DNA of 64,000 bases from assembly GCA_037576215.1 (NCBI GenBank), contig JBANDB010000014.1, forward strand, positions 1,550,001-1,614,000. The letters are read 5' to 3'. Source of the DNA: Armillaria gallica (taxonomy: Eukaryota; Basidiomycota; Agaricomycetes; Agaricales; Physalacriaceae). Made by a program: the position numbers and the translations under genes. Under the pieces are notes generated by a model. That model saw only the letters and a program-made list of their open reading frames with translations, ran no database searches and was not told the DNA's origin. Shown piece by piece: positions 35,110 to 47,119 of the stretch (positions are counted from its first letter, which is position 1; the number at the start of each line of letters is the position of its first letter).

Positions 35110-35777
35110 CTATGGATCAATTGATCGAGGAAGCCCCACCAAAGCAACCCCACCCTCTTCTCCACTCCCCTCTACCACACTGGTAGACCAGAATTTGTAT
35201 TTACAAGGCTCTATGGTACCTGCTTTCCTCTTACTCTTGGCAATCTCCTGCCTTCTCTTCAATTCAGCCATTGCAGCCGTTTTCGGATTTGCTAGATCCA
35301 CCTTAGAATCCCCATCACTCTCTAACAGGACATCAGCAGCCTGCAAAGCCAACTTGTTTGCCTCATCCTCTTGCTCCTTCTCCTTCTCCTTCTCCTTGGC
35401 CAATTTATCTAACCACTGATGCTCCAACTCCTGTGTCTCAGCCTTCAACCAGAGCCATTCATCCTTCTTTCTTTTTTCTTCTGCTTCCTATTCTGCCTTA
35501 ATTTCTTTGCCTGGGCCTCCTTCGCTCTCACAGTCTTCCGGTCATCATGATGACTGACAGCTTCCTCATAACACTCCTCTGCAGTGGTCTGCTCATTGGT
35601 TAAAGCCTCATATTCCTCCAAAGACAACTCAGAAGGGGTCAGAGCCAACACATAGGGCTCAGAGGTTGCAGAATCACAATATTTGATGGGTGCTAACATT
35701 TTTACAATGAGGAAGGAAGATGTGAGAAAAAAGAAAAAATAGTGAAAGTAAAAGGTTAAGTTGCAAAACTCCCACAA
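35110..35777 (-). pseudogene. Lys/Glu-rich ORF antisense to the LTR, one frameshift
   Basis: The minus strand from about 35700 encodes MLAPIKYCDSATSEPYVLAL, then TPSELSLEEYEALTNEQTTA and a basic KKLRQNRKQKKKERR patch; near 35450 the frame shifts once and continues ELEHQWLDKLAKEKEKEKEQ, then LESDGDSKVDLANPKTAAMA and KAGTIEPCKYKFWSTSVVEG to a stop. The long charged coiled-coil followed by a Cys motif resembles the N-terminal part of Gag-like proteins in some mushroom elements, but I cannot name it. Only one lesion in about 200 codons makes it the best preserved minus ORF near an LTR. A nested element in opposite orientation is the simplest explanation. Confidence 0.5.
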
Positions 35778-35844
35778 TCAAATTTTGAGCACACATAGTG
35801 ATATTGATCAGCCATTGGGATCAGCACTCTTGAGGGCAAGAACG

Positions 35845-35859
35845 CTAAGGGGGAGATAC
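35845..35859 (+). other. Polypurine tract before LTR copy c
   Basis: TAAGGGGGAGATAC precedes the LTR at 35860. The same tract (CTAAAGGGGGAGAGATAC) borders LTR copy d on the minus strand, so it is an inherited part of the element and marks both as 3' LTRs. Confidence 0.75.
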
Positions 35860-36378
35860 TGTTACATGCATGCCACAGACCTCTGCTTCACACTGACTTC
35901 AAGCATGGACATCACCTCAACAGTTCACATCATCAGACTTCTATAGCCTTCAGCCTCTTACTATTTACTCTGCCCCATTTAATATTTCATTTCAATTTCA
36001 TTTTACTATTTTATATATTAAATCTAGAACATGAATCCAGTAGCAAACAGACCTCCATTGGACTTTGACTTGGACTACCTACTCATCTATATACTGTAGA
36101 ATTACTTGTAGATACTCAGTTTGAATATCAACTTGGTTTAGCCAAATCTCTCTCTGACTCCAAGTCTAAATTCTATTGTTTTCATGTCCATAGCCTCTGC
36201 TCTGTTGGACTATCTTTACTTTCTATCCAAACTTTTGCTCTTTGCAGACTCTGCTCTGCAATCCAATTTCAGAGCTTTGGCTCAAAGGTGACGTTGCTAA
36301 TAGCTTTGCCAAAGCTCACATACTCTACAGACCTCTGCTCATGCAAGTTACCTTTGTCTATTTGGCACATCTCTAACA
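35860..36378 (+). repeat. LTR family A, copy c (3' LTR)
   Basis: 519 bp, TGTTACATGCATGCC... to ...CACATCTCTAACA, plus orientation, with its polypurine tract directly upstream. It has both canonical TG and CA ends. The internal part of its own element is mostly missing. It is the reference copy I used to delimit copies a, b and d. Confidence 0.85.
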
Positions 36379-36684
36379 CTTACAAAACTCCCACATCCAT
36401 ATATCTCACTGTCACAATTAGTGTACCTCATATAAACACTTTGAGAATTGAATTGAAGTTGCTTTTGAATAAACCCAATTGATTATCTCTATCTAAGTAT
36501 ACCACAAGTATTTCTACTCTACTCACCCTCAAAATTAATATTTGTGATTGTATGTGTGTATGTGATTTAGTATCTAGATTGTTAATCTAGATACTTATTG
36601 CATTTGTGCTCTGCCCATTACTGAGCACATCACCAGTCAGTTTAGAGTGAGAAATATACAGCTGTATGCATGCCAACAGACCTT
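36379..36684. other. Spacer between LTR c and the Harbinger element
   Basis: Short AT-rich segment. No gene or repeat seen. Confidence 0.4.
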
Positions 36685-36969
36685 TAAGGCCCTGTTTGAG
36701 TAACACAGCTCAAGGCCCACTTAAAATTTTAAGCTGGGCCTGTCACATTAGTCACACCAGTCTGTAGCACCATAATTAGTTACCAAGTTGCTTGTCAATA
36801 TTGTATATTTACATTTCTACTATAGATATTTTTTATAAATTATATCTCTGCCAGCATGGTCAACAGCCATCCTATCCATGAACAGTTACACATGTCCTTC
36901 TGAAGACAAGACACTCATGGTGATCACAAGGAACTCAAAGTTTTATTTTTATTTTTATTCCATATTTCT

Positions 36970-37650
36970 AATACTGTCATAGTGAAGCAGATGGATCTCA
37001 TATTGATTCTTATGTGCTTGAGGCTGATACTGCACATTATTGTGATCACAAGAGCCATATTTCACAGAATGTACTGGCAGCATGCAGCAGACTTGGCAGT
37101 ACTCAACTATGTATGACAAAAGGACTTCACTCTTCCTCCTGGATGATACTATCTTGTTGATGCTGGATTTCCACTTTGTGATCTTCTCATGACCCTGTAT
37201 TATGGCATTAGATATCACATGAAGGAATGAGGATGTTCCAATCAGAGGTCTGTATGTTCTATATTTGATTAATACTTGGTAGTTATTGTAAATTTTCTTT
37301 ATCAATATAAGCTCCAAAATCACTAGGAACTCTTCAATGACATGCTCAACTCAGAAATGCAATTGAGCATATTTTTAGAGTCTCAAAGTAGTGTTTTGCA
37401 TTGATAGTGGCTGTCTCAGAATACAGTATCAAGGTCCAAGCAAATTTCATTCTAGCATTGGTAGCATTACACAACTTTATCAAAGCACATGATCCTGATG
37501 ATGTAGGCTTAGAAATTCCTCCTCATGCTCAAGAGCAGCCAGCACAGCATCCCTCATTGGTGATATCTCTGAAGAGGAAAGAGGGACTGGGCAATGGCTT
37601 GTCATAACTGGATAGCAGAAAAATATGAGCTAACTACCAGGCATATATTC
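36970..37650 (+). pseudogene. Harbinger transposase (DDE_4 type), decayed
   Basis: HARBI1-like nuclease that cuts and joins the element ends. Pieces in order: DGSHIDSYVLEADTAHYCDH (about 36985-37045, first Asp), HISQNVLAAC, then a segment with the second Asp, YYLVDAGFPLCDLL (about 37145), GIRYHMKE-stop-GCSNQR, then AQLRNAIEHIF with the catalytic Glu (about 37350-37385), and the family's C-terminus EYSIKVQANFILALVALHNF followed by IKAHDPDD (37412-37505). Three frames and at least four stops are needed to read it. All three catalytic residues can still be seen. N-terminal sequence before 36970 is lost or unrecognisable. Inactive. Confidence 0.8.
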
Positions 37651-37779
37651 ACAATGATACAGGAGACAGTGATAACTATTTAGAGTCAGAATAAGCATAG
37701 CTACAGGAGGTCAATTTCATATAGTACAAGTGTCTATGATTTTGTAAAAGCAGGTTCAATACAATAACTTTACAGTTGC

Positions 37780-38480
37780 TTTCACATTCTACTTCTCACA
37801 GCAAGCAGATTTGCACCCAGATGATGAAGGCTCTGGTGACTCTGTGGAAGCTTGCTCACATTTACAAAAGCTAAGCTTGTGTGATGCCTGCAGATGTATG
37901 AGCCAATGAACAAAGAAAAGAAAAGGATGTATCTGTTCTGAATTAGACAACTTAAGAGATAGCTCATTGTTGTAGTTATTGCTCTTCATGGTGTTGGTTT
38001 TCTCTTACAACAACTGACTCCATAAACCTGAGCACTTTTCAGATTCAATATGAGACTGAGATGGTGTGGTAAGGAAAATAGCAAGAGAGCCAAACAAGAA
38101 GGCATCTGCTCCCATAACCACCATGCCATCAACAAGCTCAGACATTGAATTCTATAGAGAAAACAGATGTGTCTTAAACTATTTAAAACTGGGTGTTGCT
38201 TACAGAATACATCAGTACAAGAAAATACATGAGCTCACTTTGATGCATGTCTCCAAAACTGCATTGGTTGCCATTGCCATTGCCATCTTTCCTCTCTTTA
38301 TCCCAGCCAAATCCAGACAGGTTTTTGAGGTGCTGGAGTAGCCAATACTTCTTTTTTAGCTGGAAGAAAACATACATTAAAGATTGCAGCTGTGAAAGAA
38401 GATACAGGGCCATAATGCTCAAGGCATTTTGCTGCAGTCTTTGTAATGGTCATGCCAGTGTGTTCCTTAGCTAAACACAC
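37780..38480 (-). pseudogene. Harbinger-associated Myb/SANT-like protein, decayed
   Basis: Second protein of the element, which in PIF/Harbinger systems binds the transposon ends and helps bring the transposase to the nucleus. From 38480: EHTGMTITKTAAKCLEHYGP, then LKKKYWLLQHLKNLSGFGWD followed by KERK, matching the Myb/SANT-like pattern LK..W...K.L...SGFGWD; a frame change then gives KMAMAMATNAVLETCIKV, which continues the family's KMVTA...VW..Y. The C-terminal part (38170-37780) is too decayed to follow. It is convergent with the transposase. Confidence 0.72.
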
Positions 38481-38802
38481 TTATGCCTTATGCTTTGACC
38501 CAGACTGATTTCTTCCACACATTGTCAGACTAATTTCCTGCTTTGTTTCTCCTCAAGTAGAACATTAACCAGCATCATATTCTTATCATCGGTCCATCCA
38601 CACTGAGAGGTTATTAAGATAGGAAGAAAATAGAGGACAAGAGACATCAGAGGACAAAAACACAGCTAAGAGAATTAGCACAGATGTGGCAGAAGAGAAG
38701 AAGGCAGTGTTACATACATATGACAAAACAAAGCTTAGTTTTAAACCCTAGCTAACACTGGAGCCAGGTTAAGCTATGTCATGTCACCTGAACAGGGCCT
38801 AA

Positions 38803-40660
38803 GCAAGTTCTAGCTTTGGGTCAGTCTCTAGAGGCCATTTATATGGCAAGATATTGGCAAAAATTGATATGATGTGGCAAAAGTTGCTTGACTATTGATA
38901 AGTAATAGAGAAAAAAAATAGTCATATAACTACCTTATTACCTCCTGTCCCAAGCTGTAGTGCTACTGCCACTGCCTAATCTGCAAAACATACAGTAAAT
39001 ATGGATGGAGTGAATGAATAGAGCATGCACTATTATTTATGGCCCCAGATGTGGGCTGCAGAAAGCCAATGATTTGTATTTGTTGTACATGGTATGCTTG
39101 ACTAGTCATGGTACTCCTTGGGACAATAGGATGCAGACACCTGTAGGTGTTGTACATAGTGTATACACACCTGTTTATAGCACTAGATATAGTCTGCAGA
39201 GCCCAGCTGTCTGTCCAATGTCAGAGATTTGGCACAACCTTTAAATACAGATTGATTTTTAAGAGCCAACAATAAAATGAGATAAGATTTAAAAGTCCAT
39301 AATATGTAAATTATCTGATAAAAATAATAAGATAAGATATTAAGTTGAATTTTTTTTTATAAATGAAATTTTAAGATTAAGATATTCTTATGTATTGTAG
39401 GTCAAGAAATAAAACTGTGTGAGTATATACTATGTATATAGGATATATATACATATGGTATATTATTAAAAATTGGCTAAAATCAAATCTTAAAGCAAGA
39501 TCCTGCAAACTTTTATTATTTTATAAACATGAATAAGAGAAAATATGTATCAATTGCTGACATACTGAATTCTGACAGCTGACATATCCTTGAAAATAAT
39601 GGTTTCCTGCACATGGCAAATTACATAGATATGTTGTGGATGATAGCATGACAATGGAGACAACAATAAAGACAGCAACAGTGATGATAGTAACAATAGT
39701 GGTGGTGGCAAGGGTGGAATAATGACTTATACCACTGCAAGAACTGTGCAAATGAGAATCAGCATCAGATTCTCTATTATAGAAACACATCTTACAACCA
39801 GAAACTGTACTTATCAGATGTGAACTGATTGTATTTTAGGTTTAGATAAGTATATGTAAAGATTAATGAGCAGATTGACCATGAGCCATTACTGCCTCAA
39901 GTTGATTGTCAAACCTAGCCATAGATGAGCTTACTGCATAATCTAAGTGAGGATGTTAGATAAGTTATTGGCAAAGGAAGTCTGGACCTACTCTTTAGCC
40001 AATGACATCATTGAATGGCCAATTTTCCTATATAAGAGAGAGACTGCATTCTTAGAAACATATCTGCATCAACCGCAAGGTATTTCTTTACATCTTCATC
40101 TTTGGAATTGAAATCAGAATCTTCAATCAGTAGAGCACCTCATAGGATTGAATATATGGAAACTAGACAGAGTTTGCTTTTTTTCATATGGGTTCTGACA
40201 CAATAAAATCTTAGATTCTGATCCTTTTGTGTGCTATATCCTTCTGTGGATTGATCAAATGGCCAAACCAACATGAGGAGAGATGTCTTCTCATGTATGG
40301 TGCATTTAAATACCATAACTAGCTGCACAAATAAGGAATCATCAACAGTGTCAACAAGAATAGAGTTGTAATGAGGCTGATGGTTGAAGCTGGATGAATA
40401 TTACAGGAAATCTATAGCAAGACAGTGAATGGAACAAAGAAGAAATAATACATTACCTATCACAAGTGATCACTAGCTGCAGATAAGACAGCATCAGCTT
40501 GTAATCAGCAATTCCTTTTGTCTCTTTAAGGATATGGCAACAGTTTGCAATCATGGTGAATGACAAATGATGTGGCTCAACGTTTTCACAAATATCTGTT
40601 TAGATGAAACTGTCAAAAAATGCAGTAACTGCAGGGAGTTTGGAGAAGGGAGTGGTAAGG
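38803..40660. other. AT-rich region with one promoter-like site
   Basis: No gene. About 39250-39520 is almost pure A/T. At 39970-40060 there is an LTR-promoter-like arrangement: CCAATGACATC, a GGCCAATTTTCC box, and CCTATATAAGAG (TATA at about 40031-40037) followed by a possible start region. This could be a decayed LTR. Nothing else stands out. Confidence 0.4.
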
Positions 40661-41315
40661 TCAAAGAGTCTGTCTAAGTAACAGGCTTCTTAGCATTCTT
40701 AGTTTTCTATAACACAGATAACTGTTTACCGAAGTTCCTGTGAGATGCTTGCTTTCATTTCTTGTCTCCCTTCCACTTTTCACATTCTCTAGGAAGACAG
40801 GCATATATGATAGATTCAGCAGAATCTCTATCTGAATCATTGAGGTCATAGTCATCATTAGGATAGACAGATTTATGAAAATCAATCCATCTTGATACTG
40901 GAATGGGAGAGATCAATGACTGTGTTGTAGCACCTGTCCTGGTGATGTCTGATAGGGTACAACATAGAGAAGAGGGAGTTGACATGAAAGGTGTGACAAC
41001 ATTATCAACTACACAACAGGTACACTTTAAACATGAGGAAATTGGAGAGGATAGATGATAATCATTCTTCTCAACATAAAATGTCTCATCTCAATCAGCA
41101 TCCATGATGTTGGGCAAGATTGAGCATGGCTGAACAGGCAAAAGAGGATAATCCAATGGGTCAGATTCCACACTGAGGCAGGTTCTCTTGGCTAATGGTG
41201 CCTCTGCTAAATCATCAAGTAAATGAATCCATTTCACTGCTGGGATGGGAGAGATTGACATAGAGACTGTTTTTGATATGGCTGATGATATAGACTGTGC
41301 AGATAGTGATGTCAA
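40661..41315 (-). pseudogene. Unidentified relic with a duplicated SPIP...W motif
   Basis: Two adjacent minus-strand frames, 41315-41091 and 40985-40661, encode related pieces: MSISPIPAVKWIHLLDD and SLISPIPVSRWIDFHKS, each followed by an acidic Asp/Ser-rich stretch. The DNA around both motifs (near 41230 and 40890) is also alike. So a small domain was duplicated in tandem, or two diverged copies of a short repeat lie side by side. Between them is a Cys-rich string (SCLKCTCCVVDN). I do not recognise the family. Confidence 0.35.
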
Positions 41316-43951
41316 TGTGAAGAGTGTGGCAGCACCATCAATGACACCACTGGTAGAGGAGATGCTGAAGAGAGTGGTGTCATCTCAATTAGTGTCTGCA
41401 GGATTGAGAATGTGCAAGGGTGGTTGGAGAGACAGAGGTGAATAGTGCATTTCTGCATTATATTAAATGTTACAATTATCATTGCTGCCATCATCATCCA
41501 AAGGGTTGGGGTAGGTGTTGTTAAACAGCAAAGAGACCTTCACTAGAAAAGAAGATGTGCTGATGATAGTCATGTCATCACCACAATCACTCTCCATGAC
41601 ATTGATGTGTAATAACAATGAATGTTAAGTATTCTTCAGCCTGGAATAGTCATCTTGTTGAGTGTTCTCTTTATGCACAATAGAATTTCTGTCATGATCG
41701 TCAAAGGGTGCATCTGCAAAGAAGATAGAGTCTGTCAATGGAGAGAAACACATACCAAATATGATGGCATCATGCTCACTTCAACATCAGTAACTTCAAT
41801 CAGTGATAACAGTTGTGCAGAAAGAGAAAATAGGAATTTTAAATTGAAATTCTAAGATATTAAGTTAAATACAAACAATAAGAGAGTAAACTGTGATATG
41901 CCTGATTCATTGTTGTCTGTAACCAATGACTCTCTTCTAATAATTGCTGACAGCAAAACTTGGTAATGGCTTGCATCTCTCCCATCTTGAGTTATAAGAT
42001 TGGAGATGAATTGAACCAGATGTTTGACATATTGCTCTGCCAGAGTAATAGTGACCTTTATGATAAGTGTGATTGTTTGCATAGTAGCTGTAGTGGTGTA
42101 TGAGATAGTGGCAAAGTTGAGCTTTATTGAATACTGTTGAAGTCATGCCTGTCAAGTCACGAGATGTATCAGTGGCAGCCCAGGAAAGTCTGAAGGCACA
42201 TCGGATTGTCAAACTTGAGTTTGTGTTACATAGGGTGTTGTTTGGCTACAGGCATGAAACATGTGAGCTTGTTAATATATCCACTTCAGTTGACATGTCT
42301 GTGACTGTGACATGTGACTATGCTGCTTTGCTTAGTCTGCTCACATTACTTTTTCCAATCTATTCTTCTTCCACCTCATCACTCTATTGAGCAATGTTTT
42401 AGCCCTCTGATACTCAATGACCTTATTGCTTGAATCCACCCACATATCTGTCTCTTTATCAATATTCAATTTTCACCTTTTCACCCTTGCTCAGAGCACT
42501 GTGTCATCATAATCAATAGCCAAAGGTGTTGTGGAGAATGCAAGCTGCAATACCACTCTCACACTCTTTAAAGGAAGAGAAGGGAAAGAGCTATCTATTT
42601 AGAACACCATAGGAGAAGGTGTCCTACTCAGACTCTTCAATGCACTATGCAGAGGTGACAACACCAGTTTTGGTCTAGACATTACTATCACTGGCACAGA
42701 GGGCTGGCTGCACAATTTTATTAGGATCAAACTCAGGAGCAGATGCATGGAATACCAACTTTAGAGCTGTTGGAATCAGAACTGCAGTCTTCTTCCTTTC
42801 TCTTGAAGTCGGAAAGTGATGGGTCTCATAGTATACATCCTTACTGTTTATAAATCAGCCTTTCTAGTACTAATCAGCCTATAAGGATATGTTCTACATC
42901 AAATCCTTGGTCTTCCAATCCCACAATAATTGTGTTCAACTTGCAGGCATTCAGAACAGTCTTTACCTGAACATTCATGTATATTGCCAAACATCTCTGT
43001 TTCTATGCTCTTTTTACAGCTGAAAGGGGATGTAATTTTCCACACAACATGAGTGCATCTAAACATTACTGCTGGCACTATGTAAAAGCCTGTGAGAGTA
43101 GAATACTATACCGTAAGTATCTGTGACAGTGGGTACATTCATACAGAATTTTTCACTAACACCTAGCCATCTCAACTCACCAATGGCATACACACCTTAC
43201 CCATTCTCAGCCCAGAACATTCTGAGAAGCTGTATCTCCAACAATGACATTGTTGTTGAAACTAAATAATGTGCTTGCATTTGGAAGGACTGTACCACTT
43301 CTCTCTTTCCAACCTGTGCCTTCCAGTGTAAAATGATGTACCATGGCAGCCGATCCAGTCTTGCCAGCATGTTCGGTCACTCATGGCTTAGATGAGGACA
43401 TAGTGAAAGAAGGTAGTTTGTGTGGAGTTTAAGAGAAGTTAAAGGCAAAGGTAGAGGAAGAGGAAGACATTGATGAAGATGATACATTGGAAACCTTGTT
43501 GAGGATATCATTCGAGAACAGTTAATTGAGCTGGTGAGTCTTTTGTTCTCCTTACACTCAATGTTCTGACATGCTTTTTCAGATTGTACAAGCCCAAGCA
43601 CTCACTGTATGATGTGGAGCACATTACTTGACAGCTGCATCCAATGTATCTTTTTTCTCTACCTTTAGAATTTTGACTTTTTGGTGTCATCATCTGCTTT
43701 ATACAGCTCATTTAATGGGACCAAGACATGACTGCAGGTGACAAACACCAGCTCTTGTTGGTACTGCACATTATTATGATCATTCCTCTTCTCAGGTCAG
43801 GCCTTGGCCTCAGTTCTCTCCCTTTATTGATGTATGAGCAGATTCTTGTTTATAGGGCTAATGGAGTTGCAGTAAAGAGGCTGGTACAATTGTATCAAAT
43901 TGCATATGTATACAACAAAATAGTTGACCTCCTTATAGGTTAGGTGATATC
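41316..43951. other. Unassigned region with coding-like fragments
   Basis: No complete gene. Minus-strand fragments that read like protein occur at about 42212-41937 (CAFRLSWAATDTSRDLTGMT) and 43345-43200 (HHFTLEGTGWKERSGTVLPN then FNNNVIVGDTASQNVLG), the latter followed by GTAAGG, a possible splice donor, and further exon-like sequence to about 42950. No domain could be named. The plus strand shows nothing better. Confidence 0.35.
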
Positions 43952-44100
43952 TTCATGCAACATTGCAAGCTGGCATTTCCAATACACAGGAAAGATGTAT
44001 GTGGTTGATAGAGGCACAATCCAAGTATGTAGGATCCACTTTGATCAAATCTTCTGAGACTGATATCAAACCAAAGAGCAGGAACTCAGGATTTTGCTTT
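43952..44100 (+). repeat. Dispersed repeat R1, copy 1
   Basis: About 150 bp similar to 48079-48230 in the same orientation. Shared blocks are GCAAGCTG(A/G)CATTTCCA, CAGGAAAG, AGTTGATAG-type and CTGAGACTGA(T/C)AT. Identity by eye is about 65 %. It seems to be part of a longer decayed family, because both copies lie in similar contexts of short plus-strand frames. Confidence 0.5.
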
Positions 44101-44246
44101 GTTGTCAACAATTATCTTTGGTGGACTGCCATGGTGTGTAGGAGACTTCCTCACAGTTCATTTAGCAGGAAAAAGGGTGTTAGGAAGTTCTTAGCTGATA
44201 TATCTCATCATATCACATACATGTGCCAAATGAGACATCTTTGTAG

Positions 44247-44512
44247 CACTGCATGATGGTCTAGATAATTGAGCCTAAAACATAGAATTTGAAAGATATT
44301 TATTTTAGTCATATTTTGAGTCTGAAATATATTTGAAAAACTGTAAATATCTTTTCTATATTTGGGAGATCTGCCTCAAAACTTGAGAAAGTCATGAATA
44401 TTGAAAACATTTTTTGACTATTTATTGGATATTTTAGGTTGGCATATTGCTAAAAATAAATAACTTTCGATTTCAATATTTTCAACTCAGATATTAAAAC
44501 CACCATGCAGTG
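44247..44512. mobile_element. CACTG-ended MITE, copy 1 (266 bp)
   Basis: Ends CACTGCATGATGG (left) and CACTGCATGGTGG (right, reverse complement). Flanking trinucleotides are TAG and TAA, nearly identical. The inside is quasi-palindromic and AT-rich (ATAATTGAGCC type arms). Related copies lie at 51351-51874 and 56514-56691. CACTG ends with 3-bp duplications point to the CACTA/EnSpm superfamily. Confidence 0.78.
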
Positions 44513-44909
44513 TAAGTTAGGCAATATCTATATTCACAATTAGTACAGTTATCCACCATTCTTCTGTACAATAAATCTTTATCTCAAATTTGAGGATGTT
44601 GTGTGAAATTTTCACCTCTATAAATTATACCAACTCAATCTATGTATATTATAGTCTATCAGATTTCATTTTGATGTGAGGACCTTGTGTATTTACAAGG
44701 CTATGAATTTATTTTTGAGCTAGGCCAGAATTCCGGTTACTCAGTCATCTGTACACCTGGTTTTCTTTTTGGGTAAAGCTTACCTGAGTAACTCTAGCAG
44801 CTGTGTTCTTGCCTTGTACCATTTCCCAACCATTTCTTTGCTGCTTCATAATGTCTGCTAGGCCACCAAACATGTAGGAAATGCCTGCAACACATCTGCA
44901 CCATCCTCA
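44513..44909. other. Sequence between MITE copy 1 and the second pogo-like gene
   Basis: No gene. It should contain the left terminus of the second pogo-like element, but I could not match an inverted repeat here to one beyond 47119. Confidence 0.4.
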
Positions 44910-47119
44910 TGGCCTATATGAGTATGCTTCTTCAGTTTTCTTCAAGTCAATCTTCCTCACTCCCAGAATCTGATGTTTCCCACTGATTCTCGTCATCTGG
45001 CAGATCAATGACCTTGGAGTCATTCTCTGCACCAAGACTAGAACCAGCAGACTGTGTAGAGGTGTCATTGGACTGGGCCTTGGGTTTTGGTGCAGATTTT
45101 TCTGCTTTTGGTTTAGGAGGCTTGTTCCAGTGCCTTCTTCATCATTCCACCCTTGCCAGATCGCACTCTGCCTCCCATAAATGTATATCTTTTTCCCATT
45201 GCTCCATCTTCTTCTTGTTACATGCTTTTCTCTGATCATCCTTCTTCCTCTACAGAGCCATAGCCTTTGAATGACTCTCTCGCACATCTCGATGTGCCTT
45301 CTCCTCTTCTTCATGAATGGCTGTCTCTTTATGATCAATGACCCTGTCATAAAATTCATTTAAAGTGAGTAGATGAGACATTCCATCTCTGTTCAGCTGT
45401 TAGCTTCTCTCTTTTCCATTTCTATTCTCTTTCTGCACTAGCTGATGATGAACCTTCTTACAGTAGAGCTCCTGCAGCACAAATCCTGACTGTAGGTCTA
45501 CAGTCCTGGATTTCCAGTACTGCTCATGTATCTCCTCTGAGTGGACTGGACTAGAGCTAATGAGGAACCATGCATCAGATGATGCCAATCTTTCCATTGC
45601 GGCTCTCAGAGGTGTCTCAGGAGTGCTGGTAGATTGTGTGCTTGTGGTATCTGAGAAAGTGCTGGGTTTCTGATCTGAGCTCTCAGAGATAGTGGTTAAG
45701 AAGATCAGTTGTCCATCATTCTTCAGCATAAGGTTGTGAATGACAATATAGATAGGTGTGAGTGGTGGTAGTGGCAGTGTATCTCGCTTCCACTGTGTCA
45801 CATGGCTAGGTGTCATCATCGCCTCAGTAATGACATTCAGATTATAAGGCCATACACCTGTTTTGTGGAATGCAGCACCTATAATTTCTGGTTGCAGGGC
45901 ATGTAAATGAGCTCAACCATAAATAGTGAGGAAATTCTCCTTTGTGATTGTTTTGCCTGTCTCCTCTCATGTTGATCTTGTTCCTGGGACCAATACAGCT
46001 TCAAGACACTGAACACTGCAACATCCAGCCCCCGATAAATGTGAGTTCCATGTGCGGGATAACAGAGAACATGTATTTGGTAAGTCCAGGCATATTCTAA
46101 GAAGCCTCGTGTGTAATGAGAATTATGGCCATTGACTAACAGCAGTCTCCAGCACCTGGCAGCCTTCTCCCATGTTTGCTTGTCAAACTGCTTGATCCAT
46201 TCAACACCGATTTCTCTATCAGTCCAACCCTTCAAATAGCCAATACTATGGAGAATGTAAGCAGGGTGTGAATAGAATGATGTACAACTTATGAAGCATC
46301 TGCAGGATTATCCTGTTTCCACTTGGTTTGATACGCCTTTCCTTTGAAAATGACAGCTGGTGGGATTGATGATCTGTCGGCTCCTATGGTCACTAGAACA
46401 GTGATGTTTTCGTGATTACCATCTTGTTGCTGATACTGAGTTTTCTTTTCTGCCACACCTATCACTGTCTCCCTTGCACCACCACTTGGCTGAAAGCCAG
46501 TCTCATCAATAGCCCAAATGCAGTCCTGTGCAAGTGGCTTGTCCATCGTCTCTGGTCTGCAGAGTCTCCCCAGCAACTTAAACCATGCTTTATTCAAAGT
46601 AGGATTGACCGCACCACCCCGTTTTGATTCCAAGTGATGGGCCTGGTAAGTAGAAAGCTTGGTAGCATTGTGCTCCATGAAATGATATGTGTAGTTTACC
46701 CCAACACCACCAACAGAGAACTTGTCGCCAAGCTGAGTTCAACATACCTCATCCACAAGTTCCTTCAGTCTCCAATGCATGACCGGAAATCCCCATTCTT
46801 CATACTCTTTAACTATTCCAACAATATTCTTCTCCTCAGCCTGTGTTAGCTAGACCTTTGTTGCATTGAAATCAGCCTTCGAGCGACCACCATTTGTAAG
46901 GTTTCATAAGGTGTTGTGGTTCAAGGTGATACTCTTTCCTGTCACTTTTCGATGCTTGATCTCAATGACCTTGCAGATTGTCTACAAGCCCTTCCTCTTC
47001 TTGTGTACAGGCTTCTGCTGCTCTTGTTGATATAGAGCAATAGCATGTGCCATGAGGAGATCATGTGCCTCATGGGCTTCTCGTGTTTTCTGTGCTAAAG
47101 ATTTTGCTTTTTCTGTCAT
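44910..47119 (-). pseudogene. Second pogo-like transposase, inactive
   Basis: Starts at ATG 47119 with MTEKAKSLAQKTREAHEAHD. The HTH/CENP-B-like part includes EEKNIVGIVKEYEEWGFPVM (about 46830-46770) and FMEHNATKLSTYQAHHLESK. The DDE core is well kept: IWAIDETGFQPSG with the first Asp (about 46510), ENITVLVTIGADRSSIPPAV, then RLLLVNGHNSHYTRGFLEY where the second catalytic Asp is Asn (about 46135), and THIYRGLDVAVFSVLKLYW with the third Asp. The C-terminus (VLQELYCKKVHHQLVQKEN, then a Glu/Lys coil) runs to about 44910. Stops replace likely Gln or Trp codons near 46980, 46845 and 46735. It is a different copy from 5740-8789, and its inverted repeats were not found. Confidence 0.88.

Larger units (their letters stand above)
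36688..38799. mobile_element. PIF/Harbinger DNA transposon with TAA target duplication
   Basis: 2,112 bp. Terminal inverted repeats start GGCCCTGTTTGAGTAACA (left) and GGCCCTGTTCAGGTGACA (right, reverse complement); the four mismatches in these 18 bases are all transitions. TAA flanks both ends (36685-36687 and 38800-38802), the expected 3-bp target for this superfamily. It encodes a transposase on the plus strand and a Myb/SANT-like protein on the minus strand, convergent, as in complete PIF/Harbinger elements. The combination makes the borders secure. Confidence 0.92.
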
